Positions 29,791 to 39,244 of a stretch of DNA of 64,000 nucleotides are shown in pieces. The notes beneath the pieces are model-generated. The model made no database searches. It saw only the letters and a program-made list of their open reading frames with translations, and was not told the DNA's origin. Position 1 is the first letter of the stretch; each line of letters starts with the position of its first letter. Source of the DNA: Microbacterium sp. CFH 31415 (GTDB lineage: Bacteria > Actinomycetota > Actinomycetes > Actinomycetales > Microbacteriaceae); contig NZ_JAKYXC010000009.1 in the NCBI RefSeq assembly GCF_022538185.1, positions 214,901 to 278,900 of the forward strand. The letters are read 5' to 3'. The position numbers and the translations under genes are program-made.

Positions 29791-30615
29791 TCAGTCCAGG
29801 AAGAGGGCGCGAAGGCGCTTCGTGGTGAAGACCAAGCCGATGCCGATCATGACGACGAAGTAGAGCACGTGCCACCACATCTCGGGCGTGAGGATGCCCG
29901 TCGTGAGACCGCGCACGAGCTCGACGCCGTGCCAGAGCGGGAAGGCCATGATGACGTGCTGAATCCACTCGGGGTAGACCGAGATCGGGTACAGCGTCGC
30001 CGAGAACAGGAACATCGGCAGCAGCACGAAGTTGATCCAGTCCATGTGCTGGAAGGTCTTCATGTAGCTCGTCACCGCCATGCCGAGGCTCGCGAAGCCG
30101 AACGCGATGAGGAGCACGGCGGGGATCGCCAGAATGGCCGTCCACGCGAGGTTGAGCCCGAGGATCTGCATGATGATCATGAAGCCCGTCGCGTAGAGCA
30201 GGCCGCGCAGCAAGGCGTACATGATCTCGCCGAGCGCCACATCGAGCGGGCCGAGCGACGTCGCCAGCATGCCCTCGTAGAGCTTGCCGTAGTTCAGCTT
30301 GAAGAACACGTTCCACGTGGAGTCGTAGATCGCGCCGTTCATCGCCGAGACAGCCAGCAGCGCCGGTGCGATGAACGCCGCATACGAGACCTGGGCGCCG
30401 CTCGACGTCTCGACGTCTCCGATGATCGAGCCCAGCCCGATGCCCATCGATGCGAGGTAGAACACCGGCTCGAAGAAGCCCGAGAGGACGACGATCCAGC
30501 TCGACGAACGCGCCGCGATGAGCCCCCGCTGCACCACGGAGTGGGGGTTGCCCGCCCACAGCGCGCGCACGCCGCCGGCTCGGATGGGTGCTCCGGTCGC
30601 CGTCGCCACGCTCAC
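29791..30615 (-). CDS. ABC-2 type transporter permease
   Basis: Permease of 274 residues with six hydrophobic segments, ABC-2 family (drug/polysaccharide/heme export class, DrrB/NodJ-like). Recognisable features are the N-terminal WIVVLSGFFEPVFYLAS and the later LLPMFLFSATLYPISVYPEW, a common ABC-2 stretch before the last helices. The GTG at 30615 overlaps the stop of the upstream permease gene by four bases. It is the third gene of an ATPase-permease-permease operon forming one heteromeric exporter. Substrate unknown. Confidence 0.88.
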   Translation of the reverse strand: MSVATATGAPIRAGGVRALWAGNPHSVVQRGLIAARSSSWIVVLSGFFEPVFYLASMGIGLGSIIGDVETSSGAQVSYAAFIAPALLAVSAMNGAIYDSTWNVFFKLNYGKLYEGMLATSLGPLDVALGEIMYALLRGLLYATGFMIIMQILGLNLAWTAILAIPAVLLIAFGFASLGMAVTSYMKTFQHMDWINFVLLPMFLFSATLYPISVYPEWIQHVIMAFPLWHGVELVRGLTTGILTPEMWWHVLYFVVMIGIGLVFTTKRLRALFLD

Positions 30616-31532
30616 TTCGCGAGCCTCCGTTCGAACAGCCGGCGGCCGACGACGAGTCCGCCGATCGCCAGGGCCAGCAGGTAGACCACGTGCACGACGA
30701 TCAGGGTCGGCGGCGACGGCTGGCCGTAGGTCACGACGCGACCGAGCTCGGTGGCGTGCCACAGCGGCGAGACCCAGCCGATCCACTCCAGCCAGTCGGG
30801 CAGCGCGCTGAGCGGATAGAACGTGCCCGAGAACAGGAACATCGGCATGAAGACGAATCGCTGCACGAGGGCGAACTGACCCTTGTCGTCTTCGATCGAT
30901 GCGGCGTACGCGAGCAGCGGCGTGCCGAACGAGAGCCCGCCGAGCAGCGCGATGAAGATCGCCAGCCACGCCGTGCCAGGGCGCGTCGCGTCGGGCTGCA
31001 GCCACGCGAAGAACAGCACGATGAAGAGGAAGTAGAGCACCACCGTCACGCCCATGCGGGCGGCGGCGCCGGCGACGACGCCGTTGGCGATCTGCCCCGA
31101 AGACAGCGGCGAGGCGTTGAAGCCGTAGAAGTAGCGGCGCCACTTGAACCCGGCCATGACCGGATAGGTGAACTCCTCGGAGGCCACCGCGACGGCGGAC
31201 GTCATGAGCAGGGCCGGCGCCACGAACACCAGGTACGGAACCTGCTGTCCTCCCACGTCGATGGGCGCGTCGATGAGGGCCGCGAGCCCGACCGCGAGCC
31301 CGAGGAGATAGAGCACGGGCTGCCCGAGCGCGCCGATGATGATCGTCCAGCCGTAGGCGCGCATCGCGCGCACCATGTGCTCGGTGACGTAGAAAGTGCC
31401 GAGGCCGCGGGGCTTGCGACCCCACTCCATCGCCTCGGCGCGAAGCTCGTCGAGGCTCGCGTCGGTGGTGACAGCGGTGTGCGGCGGGTGCGGCATCCGC
31501 CCGCCGTCATCGGGAGGAAGTGCGCCGCTCAT
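30612..31532 (-). CDS. ABC-2 type transporter permease
   Basis: Second ABC-2 permease of the operon, 306 residues. A polar N-terminal region of about 60 residues precedes six hydrophobic segments. The typical motif MFLFSGTFYPLSALPDWLEW lies in the C-terminal half and parallels the one in its partner. The ATG at 31532 overlaps the ATPase stop by four bases. The two permeases are similar enough to be paralogues, so a heterodimer is likely. Confidence 0.88.
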   Translation of the reverse strand: MSGALPPDDGGRMPHPPHTAVTTDASLDELRAEAMEWGRKPRGLGTFYVTEHMVRAMRAYGWTIIIGALGQPVLYLLGLAVGLAALIDAPIDVGGQQVPYLVFVAPALLMTSAVAVASEEFTYPVMAGFKWRRYFYGFNASPLSSGQIANGVVAGAAARMGVTVVLYFLFIVLFFAWLQPDATRPGTAWLAIFIALLGGLSFGTPLLAYAASIEDDKGQFALVQRFVFMPMFLFSGTFYPLSALPDWLEWIGWVSPLWHATELGRVVTYGQPSPPTLIVVHVVYLLALAIGGLVVGRRLFERRLAK

Positions 31533-32470
31533 TCGATCAGCGACCGTCCGGTGAGACGCAGGAAGACGTCTTCGAGGCTCGAGCGGCGCACGAGGCTCGT
31601 GACAGGATGCAGTCCGCGCTGGGTCACTTGCTCGAGCGCCGCCTCGCCGTCGCCGGCGTAGACGAGCACCCGGTCGGGCAGCACCTCGACGCGGTCCCCG
31701 ATGCCCTGCAGCTGCGGGGCGACCTGCTCGTTGCGGTCGGAGCCGAAGCGCACCTCGAGCACTTCGCGACTGGAGTGGTCGCGGATGAGCGAGGCCGGCG
31801 TGCCCTCGGCCATGATGCGCCCCTTGTCGACCACGATCAGGCGGTCGCAGAGCTGCTCGGCCTCGTCCATGTAGTGCGTCGTGAGCACGAGGGTGGTGCC
31901 GCGCTCCTTGAGCCGGAACAGGCGATCCCACAGCACGTGGCGGGCCTGCGGGTCGAGGCCCGTGGTCGGCTCGTCGAGCAGCAGGATGCGCGGGTCGTTG
32001 ATCAGGCCGCGCGCGATCGTCAGGCGTCGCTTCATGCCGCCCGAGAGTGCGTCGACCTTGCTCTTGGCCTTGTCTTCGAGCGCGGCGAACGCGAGCAGCT
32101 CGTCGGCCTTCTGTGCGCAGACTTTTCCGGGCAGGCCGAAGTACCGGCCGTAGATGTAGAGGTTCTCGCGGGCGTTCAGCTCGCCGTCGAGGTTGTCCTG
32201 CTGCGGCACGACGCCGAGCCGGGACCGGATCTCGGGCCCGTAGCGGTCGGGATCGAGCCCGAGGATCGACAGGTCGCCGTCGGTGCGCGTCGACACCGCG
32301 CCGATCATCTTCATCGTCGTGGACTTGCCCGCTCCATTGGGCCCGAGGAGGCCGAACGACTCGCCTGGAGCCACCTCGAACGACAGGCCGTCGACAGCCA
32401 GGAAGTCGGGCTTTCCTTTGACCTTGTAGGCCTTGACGAGGTTCTTCGCATCGATCACGGGGGCAGGCAC
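31529..32470 (-). CDS. ABC-2 transporter ATP-binding protein
   Basis: ATPase of 313 residues, DrrA/NodI-like. Walker A is GPNGAGKST (about residues 43-51), followed by the Q-loop region GVVPQQDNLD, the signature LSGGMKRRLTIARGL, Walker B LLLDEPTTGLD and the switch His in LTTHYMDEAEQL. The C-terminal 80 residues form the usual DrrA-type regulatory extension. TAGGGT on the minus strand (32477-32482) ends 6 nt before the GTG at 32470, so the operon message is probably leaderless. It drives the two permeases encoded next. Confidence 0.92.
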   Translation of the reverse strand: MPAPVIDAKNLVKAYKVKGKPDFLAVDGLSFEVAPGESFGLLGPNGAGKSTTMKMIGAVSTRTDGDLSILGLDPDRYGPEIRSRLGVVPQQDNLDGELNARENLYIYGRYFGLPGKVCAQKADELLAFAALEDKAKSKVDALSGGMKRRLTIARGLINDPRILLLDEPTTGLDPQARHVLWDRLFRLKERGTTLVLTTHYMDEAEQLCDRLIVVDKGRIMAEGTPASLIRDHSSREVLEVRFGSDRNEQVAPQLQGIGDRVEVLPDRVLVYAGDGEAALEQVTQRGLHPVTSLVRRSSLEDVFLRLTGRSLIE

Positions 32471-32613
32471 CGGACAACCCTAACCCCGCGCGCGGACACC
32501 CACACACGGGTCCGCAGTCAGGCGACTCGCCGACCTTCGCGCGCCGCCCGAAGATCCCGTGCGGCGTGTCTCATCACGGAGGAACGCGCAACCCGGCCGC
32601 ACCACCCACCGAC

Positions 32614-32660
32614 GTCAACGTATGTTGACAACCCGGGAACGCGTCAACTACTGTTGACGC
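32614..32660 (+). promoter_or_regulatory. Promoter with two overlapping dyads for the small HTH gene
   Basis: TTGACA (32625-32630) and TACTGT (32649-32654) are separated by 18 nt, a good sigma-70 promoter. Two perfect dyads overlap them: GTCAAC-N4-GTTGAC at 32614-32629 covers the -35, and GCGTCAAC-N4-GTTGACGC at 32641-32660 covers the -10. Their centres are 29 nt apart. They are probably operators for a repressor, perhaps the product of the gene itself. Confidence 0.7.
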
Positions 32661-32701
32661 GGGATGCCCGCCCCCGAGGCATCCCTCACCGAAGGAGACC
32701 C

Positions 32702-32917
32702 GTGAGCGGCGACGACCTGCGCATCCTCATCGGCTCGGCCCCCGAGCGCGAGCCCATCGCCGAGCTGCACCGGCTCGCCGACGTGCGCCGTGAACTGGCC
32801 CGCGCCGAAGAGGTGCAGGTACGCAAGGCGCGCAACCTCGGGTACTCCTGGCAGGCGATCGCCGGCGCCCTGGGCGTGACGAAGCAGGCCGTCCACAGGA
32901 AGTACGGTCGAAGGTGA
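32702..32917 (+). CDS. Small helix-turn-helix protein
   Basis: Protein of 71 residues. The N-terminal half is a charged helix (ELHRLADVRRELARAEEVQVRKAR). The C-terminal half is a helix-turn-helix, SWQAIAGALGVTKQAVHRKYG. It resembles small AsnC-like/sigma-region-4-like HTH proteins found beside exporters and clp genes in actinobacteria. The GTG at 32702 has AAGGAG 4 nt upstream. It is first in an operon with an ABC exporter, and the promoter carries two dyads, so autoregulation and control of the exporter are likely. The inducing signal is unknown. Confidence 0.8.
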   Translation: MSGDDLRILIGSAPEREPIAELHRLADVRRELARAEEVQVRKARNLGYSWQAIAGALGVTKQAVHRKYGRR

Positions 32918-32943
32918 CCCCCACGCACGAACGAGGTACCGCC

Positions 32944-34920
32944 ATGCCCTCCGCCGAACTCGACGACGCGACCGCCCCCGCCCCCACCCTCGCGGCCGCG
33001 CCGACCCACGGCCGCCCCGGACGCGGCCGCCGGCGCACGAACGACGACGGCCCCCGCGCGACCTTCGGCCAGCTGCTGCCGTTCCTCTTCGAGCACAAGC
33101 GCACGCTCGTCGTGGTCGCGGTGCTGAGCGTTCTGAGCGCGGTGGCGATGCTCGCGCAGCCGCTGCTCGTCGGCCTGGTGATCGAGCGGGTGCAGAACAG
33201 CCTGCCGCTCGGAATGCTGCTGTGGGCCCTCGTCGGATTCGTCATCGCCGCCTCGCTCATCTCGGGCTGGCAGCACTACCTGCTGCAGCGCACCGGCACC
33301 GCCGTCGTCTACTCGAGCCGGCGCAAGCTCATCGCGCGCATCTTCCACCTGCCCGTCAGCGAGTTCGACGCCCGCCGCACCGGCGACCTCGTGTCGCGCG
33401 TCGGCAGCGACACGACACTGCTCTACGCAGTGCTCACCCAGGGGCTCGCCGACGCGATCGGCAACGCGCTGCTCTTCGTCGGCGCCCTCATCGCGATGGC
33501 CCTCATCGACTGGGTGCTGCTCGCCCTGATCGTGCTCGTGATCGGGATCTCGGTGCTCGCGGTCACGGCGCTCAGCGGACGCATCCGCACCGCCTCCACC
33601 GAGCAGCAGGAGAAGGTCGGCGAACTGGCGTCCGGCGTGGAGCGCGCCGTCGGCTCGATCCGCACCGTGCGCGCCTCGGGCGCGACGGAGCGGGAGGTGT
33701 CAGCGGTCACCGAGCGCGCGACCGAGGCGTACGGGGTCGGCGTGCGCATCGCGAAGGTGTCGGCGCTGGTCGTGCCGATCGCCGGCATCGCCCTGCAGGT
33801 CTCGCTCCTGGTCGTCATCGGGCTCGGCGGCTACCGCGTCGCCTCCGGCGCCATCGGCATCGCCAGCCTCGTGACCTTCATCATGTTCCTCTTCATGCTG
33901 ATCGCGCCGCTCGGCTCGTTCTTCGGCGCCATCACATCGGTCAATCAGGCCCTCGGCGCGCTCGGGCGCATCCAGGAGGTGCTCGACCTTCCGACCGAGT
34001 CGCAGGACGACGAGGCGATCGCCCGCGCCATCGAGCGATCGACGGATGCCGCGTCCCCTTCCGACACCCCTGCGATCGAGTTCCGCGACGTGCGCTTCCG
34101 CTACCCCGCAGCCGTCGTGGCGGCCCGCCGCGAGGCCGAGACGGAGGCCCTCGCGGTGCTCGAGAACGCGCACGTCGACGCGCGCGCGATCGTGCGCGAC
34201 GACGCATCCCTCGACGGAGCGCGGGAATCGGATGCCGCGGCCGAGGTGCTGCGCGGCGTATCGTTCTCGGTGCCCCGCGGCGCCCGGGTGGCGCTCGTCG
34301 GCCCGTCGGGCGCGGGCAAGAGCACGACGCTGGCGCTCATCGAGCGCTTCTACGACCCGACCGGCGGGGCGATCCTCCTGGAGGGGACGGACGTGCGCGC
34401 CCTCGACCGCACGGACCTGCGGGCCCGGCTGGGCTATGTGGAGCAGGACGCTCCGACCCTCGCCGGAACCATAGGCGACAACCTGCGCCTCGCCTCGCCC
34501 GACGCGACGGACGAGGAATGCGACGCGGTGCTGCGTGCGGTGAACCTCGGCGAGGTGCTCGACCGCAATCCCCTGGGCCTGGACGCTCCCGTCGGCGAGA
34601 GCGGAGTGATGCTGTCGGGCGGCGAACGCCAGCGCCTCGCGATCGCGCGGGCGCTGCTGGCCGCGCCGCCGATCCTGCTGCTCGACGAGTCGACCTCGTC
34701 GCTCGACGGCCTGAACGAGCAGCGCATGCGCGAGGCGATCGACGCGGTGGCCGCCGGCCGCACGCTCATCGTGATCGCGCACCGCCTGTCGACCGTCGTG
34801 GACAGCGACCACATCGTCGTGATGGAGCACGGCCGCGTGGTCGGAGAGGGCACGCATTCCGAGCTCGTCGCGTCGACCCCCCTCTACCGCGACCTCGCGA
34901 AGCACCAGCTCCTGGTGTGA
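32944..34920 (+). CDS. ABC multidrug/lipid exporter (fused membrane and ATPase domains)
   Basis: Half-type exporter of 658 residues, MsbA/LmrA-like, acting as a dimer. A basic, Ala/Pro-rich N-terminus is followed by six hydrophobic helices (about 45-320). The ATPase domain holds Walker A GPSGAGKST, the signature MLSGGERQRLAIARALL, Walker B ILLLDEST and the switch VIAHRLSTV. A loop of about 50 residues with repeated Ala/Arg/Asp separates the domain's first strand from Walker A, longer than usual. GAGG upstream favours ATG 32944; a GTG at 32914 overlapping the HTH stop is the alternative and would add 10 residues. Confidence 0.88.
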   Translation: MPSAELDDATAPAPTLAAAPTHGRPGRGRRRTNDDGPRATFGQLLPFLFEHKRTLVVVAVLSVLSAVAMLAQPLLVGLVIERVQNSLPLGMLLWALVGFVIAASLISGWQHYLLQRTGTAVVYSSRRKLIARIFHLPVSEFDARRTGDLVSRVGSDTTLLYAVLTQGLADAIGNALLFVGALIAMALIDWVLLALIVLVIGISVLAVTALSGRIRTASTEQQEKVGELASGVERAVGSIRTVRASGATEREVSAVTERATEAYGVGVRIAKVSALVVPIAGIALQVSLLVVIGLGGYRVASGAIGIASLVTFIMFLFMLIAPLGSFFGAITSVNQALGALGRIQEVLDLPTESQDDEAIARAIERSTDAASPSDTPAIEFRDVRFRYPAAVVAARREAETEALAVLENAHVDARAIVRDDASLDGARESDAAAEVLRGVSFSVPRGARVALVGPSGAGKSTTLALIERFYDPTGGAILLEGTDVRALDRTDLRARLGYVEQDAPTLAGTIGDNLRLASPDATDEECDAVLRAVNLGEVLDRNPLGLDAPVGESGVMLSGGERQRLAIARALLAAPPILLLDESTSSLDGLNEQRMREAIDAVAAGRTLIVIAHRLSTVVDSDHIVVMEHGRVVGEGTHSELVASTPLYRDLAKHQLLV

Positions 34921-34998
34921 TCTGTCTCGGTCGACTGCGCCCGCCCCGAGCGCTCGGCTGAGTGTCGCGATCTCCCAGGAGAGACCACGGGGACAGGC

Positions 34999-35041
34999 GG
35001 ATGCCCCGGACCCGCCGCACAGGTGCGGGGCCGGGGCATCC
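34999..35041. terminator. Bidirectional terminator between exporter and pckG
   Basis: Long stem: GGATGCCCCGG and CCCGC pair with GCGGG and CCGGGGCATCC across a 7-9 nt loop, with one unpaired base on each side. It lies between two convergent genes and probably serves both. Confidence 0.7.
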
Positions 35042-35052
35042 TCCAAGACCGC

Positions 35053-36936
35053 TCAGGCGCGTTGCAGGCGGTACCGCAGTGCGGCGAGCTCGGCCCACAG
35101 CGGCGCCGGCACGCGGCCGTCGAACGTGCGGTAGAACTCCTCGGTCAGATCTGCCTCGTGGAGCCACAGGGCAGGGTCGATCGCGAACAGCTCGTCGAGG
35201 TCGGCCTGCGACACGTCGATGCCGTCGAGGTCGAGGTCCTCGGAGCGGGGCAGGCGGCCGATCGGGCTCTCGACGGCAGCCACCTCGTTGTCGAGGCGAC
35301 GGATGATCCAGTCGATGACGCGCGAGTTGTCGCCGAAGCCCGGCCACAGGAACCGGCCGTCCGTCCCCTTGCGGAACCAGTTGACCTGGAAGATCCGCGG
35401 AGCACGGTCGAAGCGCAGCTTCTGCCCGACCTTCAGCCAGTGGCCGAAGTAGTCCGCCATGTTGTAGCCGCAGAACGGCAGCATCGCGAACGGGTCGCGG
35501 CGCAGCTCGCCGACAGTGCCTTCCGCGGCCGCGGTGCGCTCAGACGAGATGTTCGAGCCGAGGAAGACGCCGTGCGTCCAGTCCGTGGCCTCGACGACGA
35601 GCGGCACGTTCGTGGCGCGGCGACCGCCGAAGAGGATCGCATCGAGCGGCACGCCCTCGGGCGCATCCCAGTCGGGCGCGATCTGCGGGCACTGGGCCGC
35701 AGCGACCGTGAAGCGCGAGTTGGGGTGGGCGGCGGGGCGACCGGATGCCGGCGTCCAGGGGTTGCCCTCCCAGTCGATGAGCTCGGCAGGCGCCTCGTCG
35801 GTGAGCCCTTCCCACCACACGTCGCCGTCGGGGCGGAGCGCGACGTTGGTGAAGATCGTGTTGCCCCACAGCGTCTCGACCGCGGTGACGTTGGTCGACT
35901 CGCCGGTGCCCGGCGCGACGCCGAAGAAGCCGGCCTCGGGGTTGATGGCCCACAAGCGGCCGTCCTCGCCGGGCCGCAGCCACGCGATGTCGTCGCCGAG
36001 TGTCTCGACGCGCCAGCCGGGGATCGTCGGACGCAGCATCGCAAGGTTGGTCTTGCCGCACGCCGACGGGAACGCCGCGGCCAGGTGGTAGGCACGGCCG
36101 GCCGGATCGATGACGCGGATGAGCAGCATGTGCTCGGCGAGCCAGCCCTCGTTGCGGCCGATCACCGAGGCGATGCGCAGCGCGAAGCACTTCTTGGCCA
36201 GGATCGCGTTGCCGCCGTAGCCGGAGCCGTACGACCACACCTCGAGCGTGTCGGGGAAGTGGACGATGTACTTCTCGTCGTTGCACGGCCACGCGACGTC
36301 GGCCTCGCCGGGTTCGAGCGGGGCGCCGACCGAGTGGACCGTCTTGACCCAGGGGGCCCCTCCGGCGATCTCGCGCAGCACCTCGGTGCCTACGCGCGTC
36401 ATGATCTCGATCGAGGCGACGGCGTACGCGCTGTCGGTGATCTGCACGCCGATGTGCGAGAGCGGGCCGCCGACGGCGCCCATGGAGAAGGGGACCACGT
36501 ACATCGTGCGACCGCGCATCGACCCGTCGAAGAGCGGGGTGATGGTCGCGCGGATCTCGTCGGGGTCGGCCCAGTTGTTCGTGGGGCCCGCGTCCTCCTC
36601 ACGCTCCGAGGCGATGAAGGTGCGCGCCTCGGTGCGGGCGACGTCACTCGGGTGCGACCGCGCGAGGTACGAGCCCGGACGCCACTCGGGGTTGAGCTTG
36701 ATCAGCTTGCCTTCGTCGACCATCTCGCGCAGGAGTGCGTCGTTCTCGGCCCGGCTGCCGTCGACCCAATGCACCCGGTCGGGCTTGGTCAGCGCACTGA
36801 TCTCGTCGACCCACGCCACCAGCTCGGCCATTCCGGGCCCCGGGATCGTGGGCAGCTGACCGTAGGCGCGGCTCACGGCATCAGGGCGTGTCGCGCTCGA
36901 ACCTTCGGGCCGGGTGAAGATGTCCGCAAGGGCCAT
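35053..36936 (-). CDS. pckG: Phosphoenolpyruvate carboxykinase (GTP)
   Basis: GTP-dependent PEPCK of 627 residues, converting oxaloacetate and GTP to PEP in gluconeogenesis. The P-loop with the reactive Cys, [12 protein letters not shown], lies at about residues 288-299. Other family motifs are [27 protein letters not shown] near the substrate site, NDAL and the metal-site [10 protein letters not shown]. The ATG at 36936 has GAGGAG just upstream. It is monocistronic, divergent from a RamB-like regulator, which suggests control by the carbon source. Confidence 0.96.
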   Translation of the reverse strand: MALADIFTRPEGSSATRPDAVSRAYGQLPTIPGPGMAELVAWVDEISALTKPDRVHWVDGSRAENDALLREMVDEGKLIKLNPEWRPGSYLARSHPSDVARTEARTFIASEREEDAGPTNNWADPDEIRATITPLFDGSMRGRTMYVVPFSMGAVGGPLSHIGVQITDSAYAVASIEIMTRVGTEVLREIAGGAPWVKTVHSVGAPLEPGEADVAWPCNDEKYIVHFPDTLEVWSYGSGYGGNAILAKKCFALRIASVIGRNEGWLAEHMLLIRVIDPAGRAYHLAAAFPSACGKTNLAMLRPTIPGWRVETLGDDIAWLRPGEDGRLWAINPEAGFFGVAPGTGESTNVTAVETLWGNTIFTNVALRPDGDVWWEGLTDEAPAELIDWEGNPWTPASGRPAAHPNSRFTVAAAQCPQIAPDWDAPEGVPLDAILFGGRRATNVPLVVEATDWTHGVFLGSNISSERTAAAEGTVGELRRDPFAMLPFCGYNMADYFGHWLKVGQKLRFDRAPRIFQVNWFRKGTDGRFLWPGFGDNSRVIDWIIRRLDNEVAAVESPIGRLPRSEDLDLDGIDVSQADLDELFAIDPALWLHEADLTEEFYRTFDGRVPAPLWAELAALRYRLQRA

Positions 36937-36982
36937 GGGTCGCTCCTCTTCGATGAGACGTTCAGAACTGAGGTCTTCCTCT

Positions 36983-37052
36983 ACTTTCGTTGCATTACAT
37001 GACGTCTTCGCACCGCCGGGCGTGTCAAGACTTCCAATTCTTTCGCTATCAT
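36983..37052. promoter_or_regulatory. pckG/ramB divergent promoter region with repeated CTTTCGYT
   Basis: 122 nt separate the two starts. ACTTTCGTTGC (36983-36993) and TTCTTTCGCTAT (37038-37049) share CTTTCG[TC]T and are about 57 nt apart. TATCAT at 37047-37052 is a -10 box ending 6 nt before the regulator's ATG. The shared motif is a candidate binding site. Confidence 0.4.
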
Positions 37053-37058
37053 CAAGGA

Positions 37059-38495
37059 ATGCCCCCTACCGCTCTCGAACTGTCGACCCTGGGCCACCGC
37101 ATCCGTCATCAGCGCATCTCGCACGGCTTCACCCTCGATGAGCTGGGCGAGCGCGTCGGCGTCGCCGGCAGTCAGCTCAGCCTGATCGAGAACGGCAAGC
37201 GCGAGCCCAAGCTCTCCCTGCTTCAGGCGATCGCCACGGCGACCGGTGTCGATGTCGGCGATCTGCTGTCGTCCGAGCCCCCGAACCGACGGGCCGCGCT
37301 CGAGATCGAGCTGGAGCGCGCGCAGGCGAGCTCGGTGTTCCGTCAGCTCGGGATCGCGCCGGTGAAGGTCACCAAGGGCATGGCCGACGACACGATCGAG
37401 TCGATCCTCGGCCTCCACCGCGAGCTGCAGCGCCGCGAGCGCGAAGCCATCGCGACACCCGAGGAGGCGCGTCGCGCGAACACCGAGCTGCGCCTCAAGA
37501 TGCGCGACCTCGACAACTACCTCCCTGACATCGAGAAGCTGGCCGAGAAGCAGCTCAAGGCCGCCGGGCACGTGTCGGGCGCCCTGACGCATCGCACGGT
37601 CAGCATCATGGCCGAGAAGCTCGGCTTCGAGCTGATCTACGTGAACGACCTGCCCCACTCGGCTCGCTCGGTCACCGACCTCGAGCACGGCCGCATCTAC
37701 CTTCCACCGGCATCCATTCCGGGCGGCCACGGTCTGCGCTCGATGGCACTGCAGGCGATGGCTCACCGCCTGCTCGGCCACAAGCGCCCCACCGACTACG
37801 CCGACTTCCTGCAGCAGCGCCTCGAGATCAACTACTACGCGGCGTGCTGCCTCATGCCCGAGACCGCGTCGGTCGCGTTCCTTCAGCAGGCGAAGAAGGA
37901 CCGCAACCTGGCGGTCGAGGACTTCCGCGACGCGTTCGGCGTGACGCACGAGGCGGCGGGCATGCGCCTGACCAACCTCGCGACGCAGCACCTCGGCATC
38001 CGGCTGCACTTCCTCCGCGTCGACGGCTCGGGCGCCATCACCCGCGTGTACGAGAACGACGACCTGCCGCTTCCGGCCGATGTCACGGGCGCCGTCGACG
38101 GGCAGATCGCGTGCCGCAAGTTCTCGGCACGGGCGGCGTTCTCGGAGCAGAACCGCACGACCGAGCACTACCAGTACACCGACACCCCGGCGGGGACGTA
38201 CTGGTGCTCCACGCAGACCGGCACCACGTCCGAGGGCGAGTTCTCGATCACCGTCGGCGTTCCGTTCGATGACGCGCGGTGGTTCCGCGGCCGCGAGACG
38301 CAGAAGCGCGCGACGTCGACCTGCCCCGACGAGTCGTGCTGCCGCCGGCCTGCGGCCGACGTCGCCGAGCGCTGGGCGGGCAAGGCGTGGCCGAGCGCCC
38401 GCGTGCACATGCAGATGTTCTCGCCGCTCCCCCGCGGCTCGTTCCCCGGCGTCGACGACAACGAGGTCTACGCCTTCCTCGAGCGCCACGCCTGA
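37059..38495 (+). CDS. RamB-like transcriptional regulator (XRE HTH + ImmA/IrrE-type + short-chain acyl-CoA domain)
   Basis: Regulator of 478 residues. The N-terminal XRE HTH is at about 10-64 ([27 protein letters not shown]). A coiled linker then leads to a degenerate ImmA/IrrE-like (DUF955) region with AMAHRLLGH and [12 protein letters not shown]. The C-terminal DUF2083-like domain carries several Cys ([20 protein letters not shown]). This arrangement is that of RamB/PrpR short-chain fatty-acyl-CoA regulators controlling acetate, glyoxylate or propionate genes. Divergence from pckG suggests a role in gluconeogenic growth. The ATG at 37059 was chosen because the HTH begins soon after and TATCAT stands 6 nt upstream; the message is likely leaderless. 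Confidence 0.87.
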   Translation: MPPTALELSTLGHRIRHQRISHGFTLDELGERVGVAGSQLSLIENGKREPKLSLLQAIATATGVDVGDLLSSEPPNRRAALEIELERAQASSVFRQLGIAPVKVTKGMADDTIESILGLHRELQRREREAIATPEEARRANTELRLKMRDLDNYLPDIEKLAEKQLKAAGHVSGALTHRTVSIMAEKLGFELIYVNDLPHSARSVTDLEHGRIYLPPASIPGGHGLRSMALQAMAHRLLGHKRPTDYADFLQQRLEINYYAACCLMPETASVAFLQQAKKDRNLAVEDFRDAFGVTHEAAGMRLTNLATQHLGIRLHFLRVDGSGAITRVYENDDLPLPADVTGAVDGQIACRKFSARAAFSEQNRTTEHYQYTDTPAGTYWCSTQTGTTSEGEFSITVGVPFDDARWFRGRETQKRATSTCPDESCCRRPAADVAERWAGKAWPSARVHMQMFSPLPRGSFPGVDDNEVYAFLERHA

Positions 38496-38558
38496 CCATC
38501 CTCACCGCAGACGCGGGTCGTGGCGGCGGATGTCGCGCCGGCGGCGTAGCCTCGAGTG

Positions 38559-39221
38559 GTGACCCCGGAACTCGCCGCCCGCATCGTCGCGGACTCCCGC
38601 GACCGGGTGGCGTGGGTGCGGGCGCGATCACGCGGAATCACAGCGACCGATGTCGCTGCCCTGACATCGGAGCGGGCCATCGCCCGCGCCGCCGACGCCA
38701 AGCTGATGGGGTCGGGGTTCTCGGGCAACGCCTACACCGCGCACGGGCGCGCGCGGGAGCCCGAGATCGCGGCGTGGGTCGCCGCGACGCACGGCATCCG
38801 GCCGTCGTCGGCGCTGTTCCACGCGGTGGTCGAGAAGCGCCACCTCGCGACGCCTGACGGCATCGGCGTCGACTCCGGCGGGCGCGTCACCCTCAGCGAG
38901 ATCAAGACGACGAACAAGCCGTGGCGCAGCATCCCCCGTTCGTACCTTCGTCAGGTGTGGTGGCAGCAGCATGTGCTCGGCGCAGAGCGCACCCTCGTCG
39001 CGTGGGAGCAGCACGACGGCTTCGTCCCCGTCGACGACGAGCCGCGGTGCGCCTGGGTCGACCGCGATGAGGCCGAGATCGCCAAGCTGGTGAAGCTGGC
39101 GACGGCTCTCATCGACGAGCTCTACCACCGCACGTCCAGGACGCGCCCTCCGGGGGGCGAGCGGATGCCGCAGCCCACGGCTCCGCGTCAGCCCTTCCGT
39201 GCGCTGGCACTGGCCGACTAG
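38559..39221 (+). CDS. YqaJ-type (lambda exonuclease fold) nuclease, orphan
   Basis: Protein of 220 residues with a YqaJ viral-recombinase-like nuclease domain. The motif order is GITATDVAALT, then HGRAREPEIAAWV (Glu), GIGVDSGGRVTLSEIKTTNKPW (Asp and E-x-K) and LRQVWWQQHVLGAERTLVAWE. These match the PD-(D/E)XK exonuclease used in phage recombination. No single-strand annealing partner or phage gene is nearby. The C-terminus contains ERMPQP from a short repeated motif. TAGCCT at 38547-38552 ends 6 nt before this GTG, which supports it over the adjacent upstream GTG at 38556. Confidence 0.78.
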   Translation: MTPELAARIVADSRDRVAWVRARSRGITATDVAALTSERAIARAADAKLMGSGFSGNAYTAHGRAREPEIAAWVAATHGIRPSSALFHAVVEKRHLATPDGIGVDSGGRVTLSEIKTTNKPWRSIPRSYLRQVWWQQHVLGAERTLVAWEQHDGFVPVDDEPRCAWVDRDEAEIAKLVKLATALIDELYHRTSRTRPPGGERMPQPTAPRQPFRALALAD

Positions 39222-39244
39222 CGCTGCCGGGACTCCGCCGCACC

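Noticed and set aside
30612..32507. A 631-residue frame fusing the ABC-2 permease to an upstream domain
   Set aside because: The upstream part is a shadow of the ATPase gene in another frame; the permease starts at 31532 with a four-base overlap.
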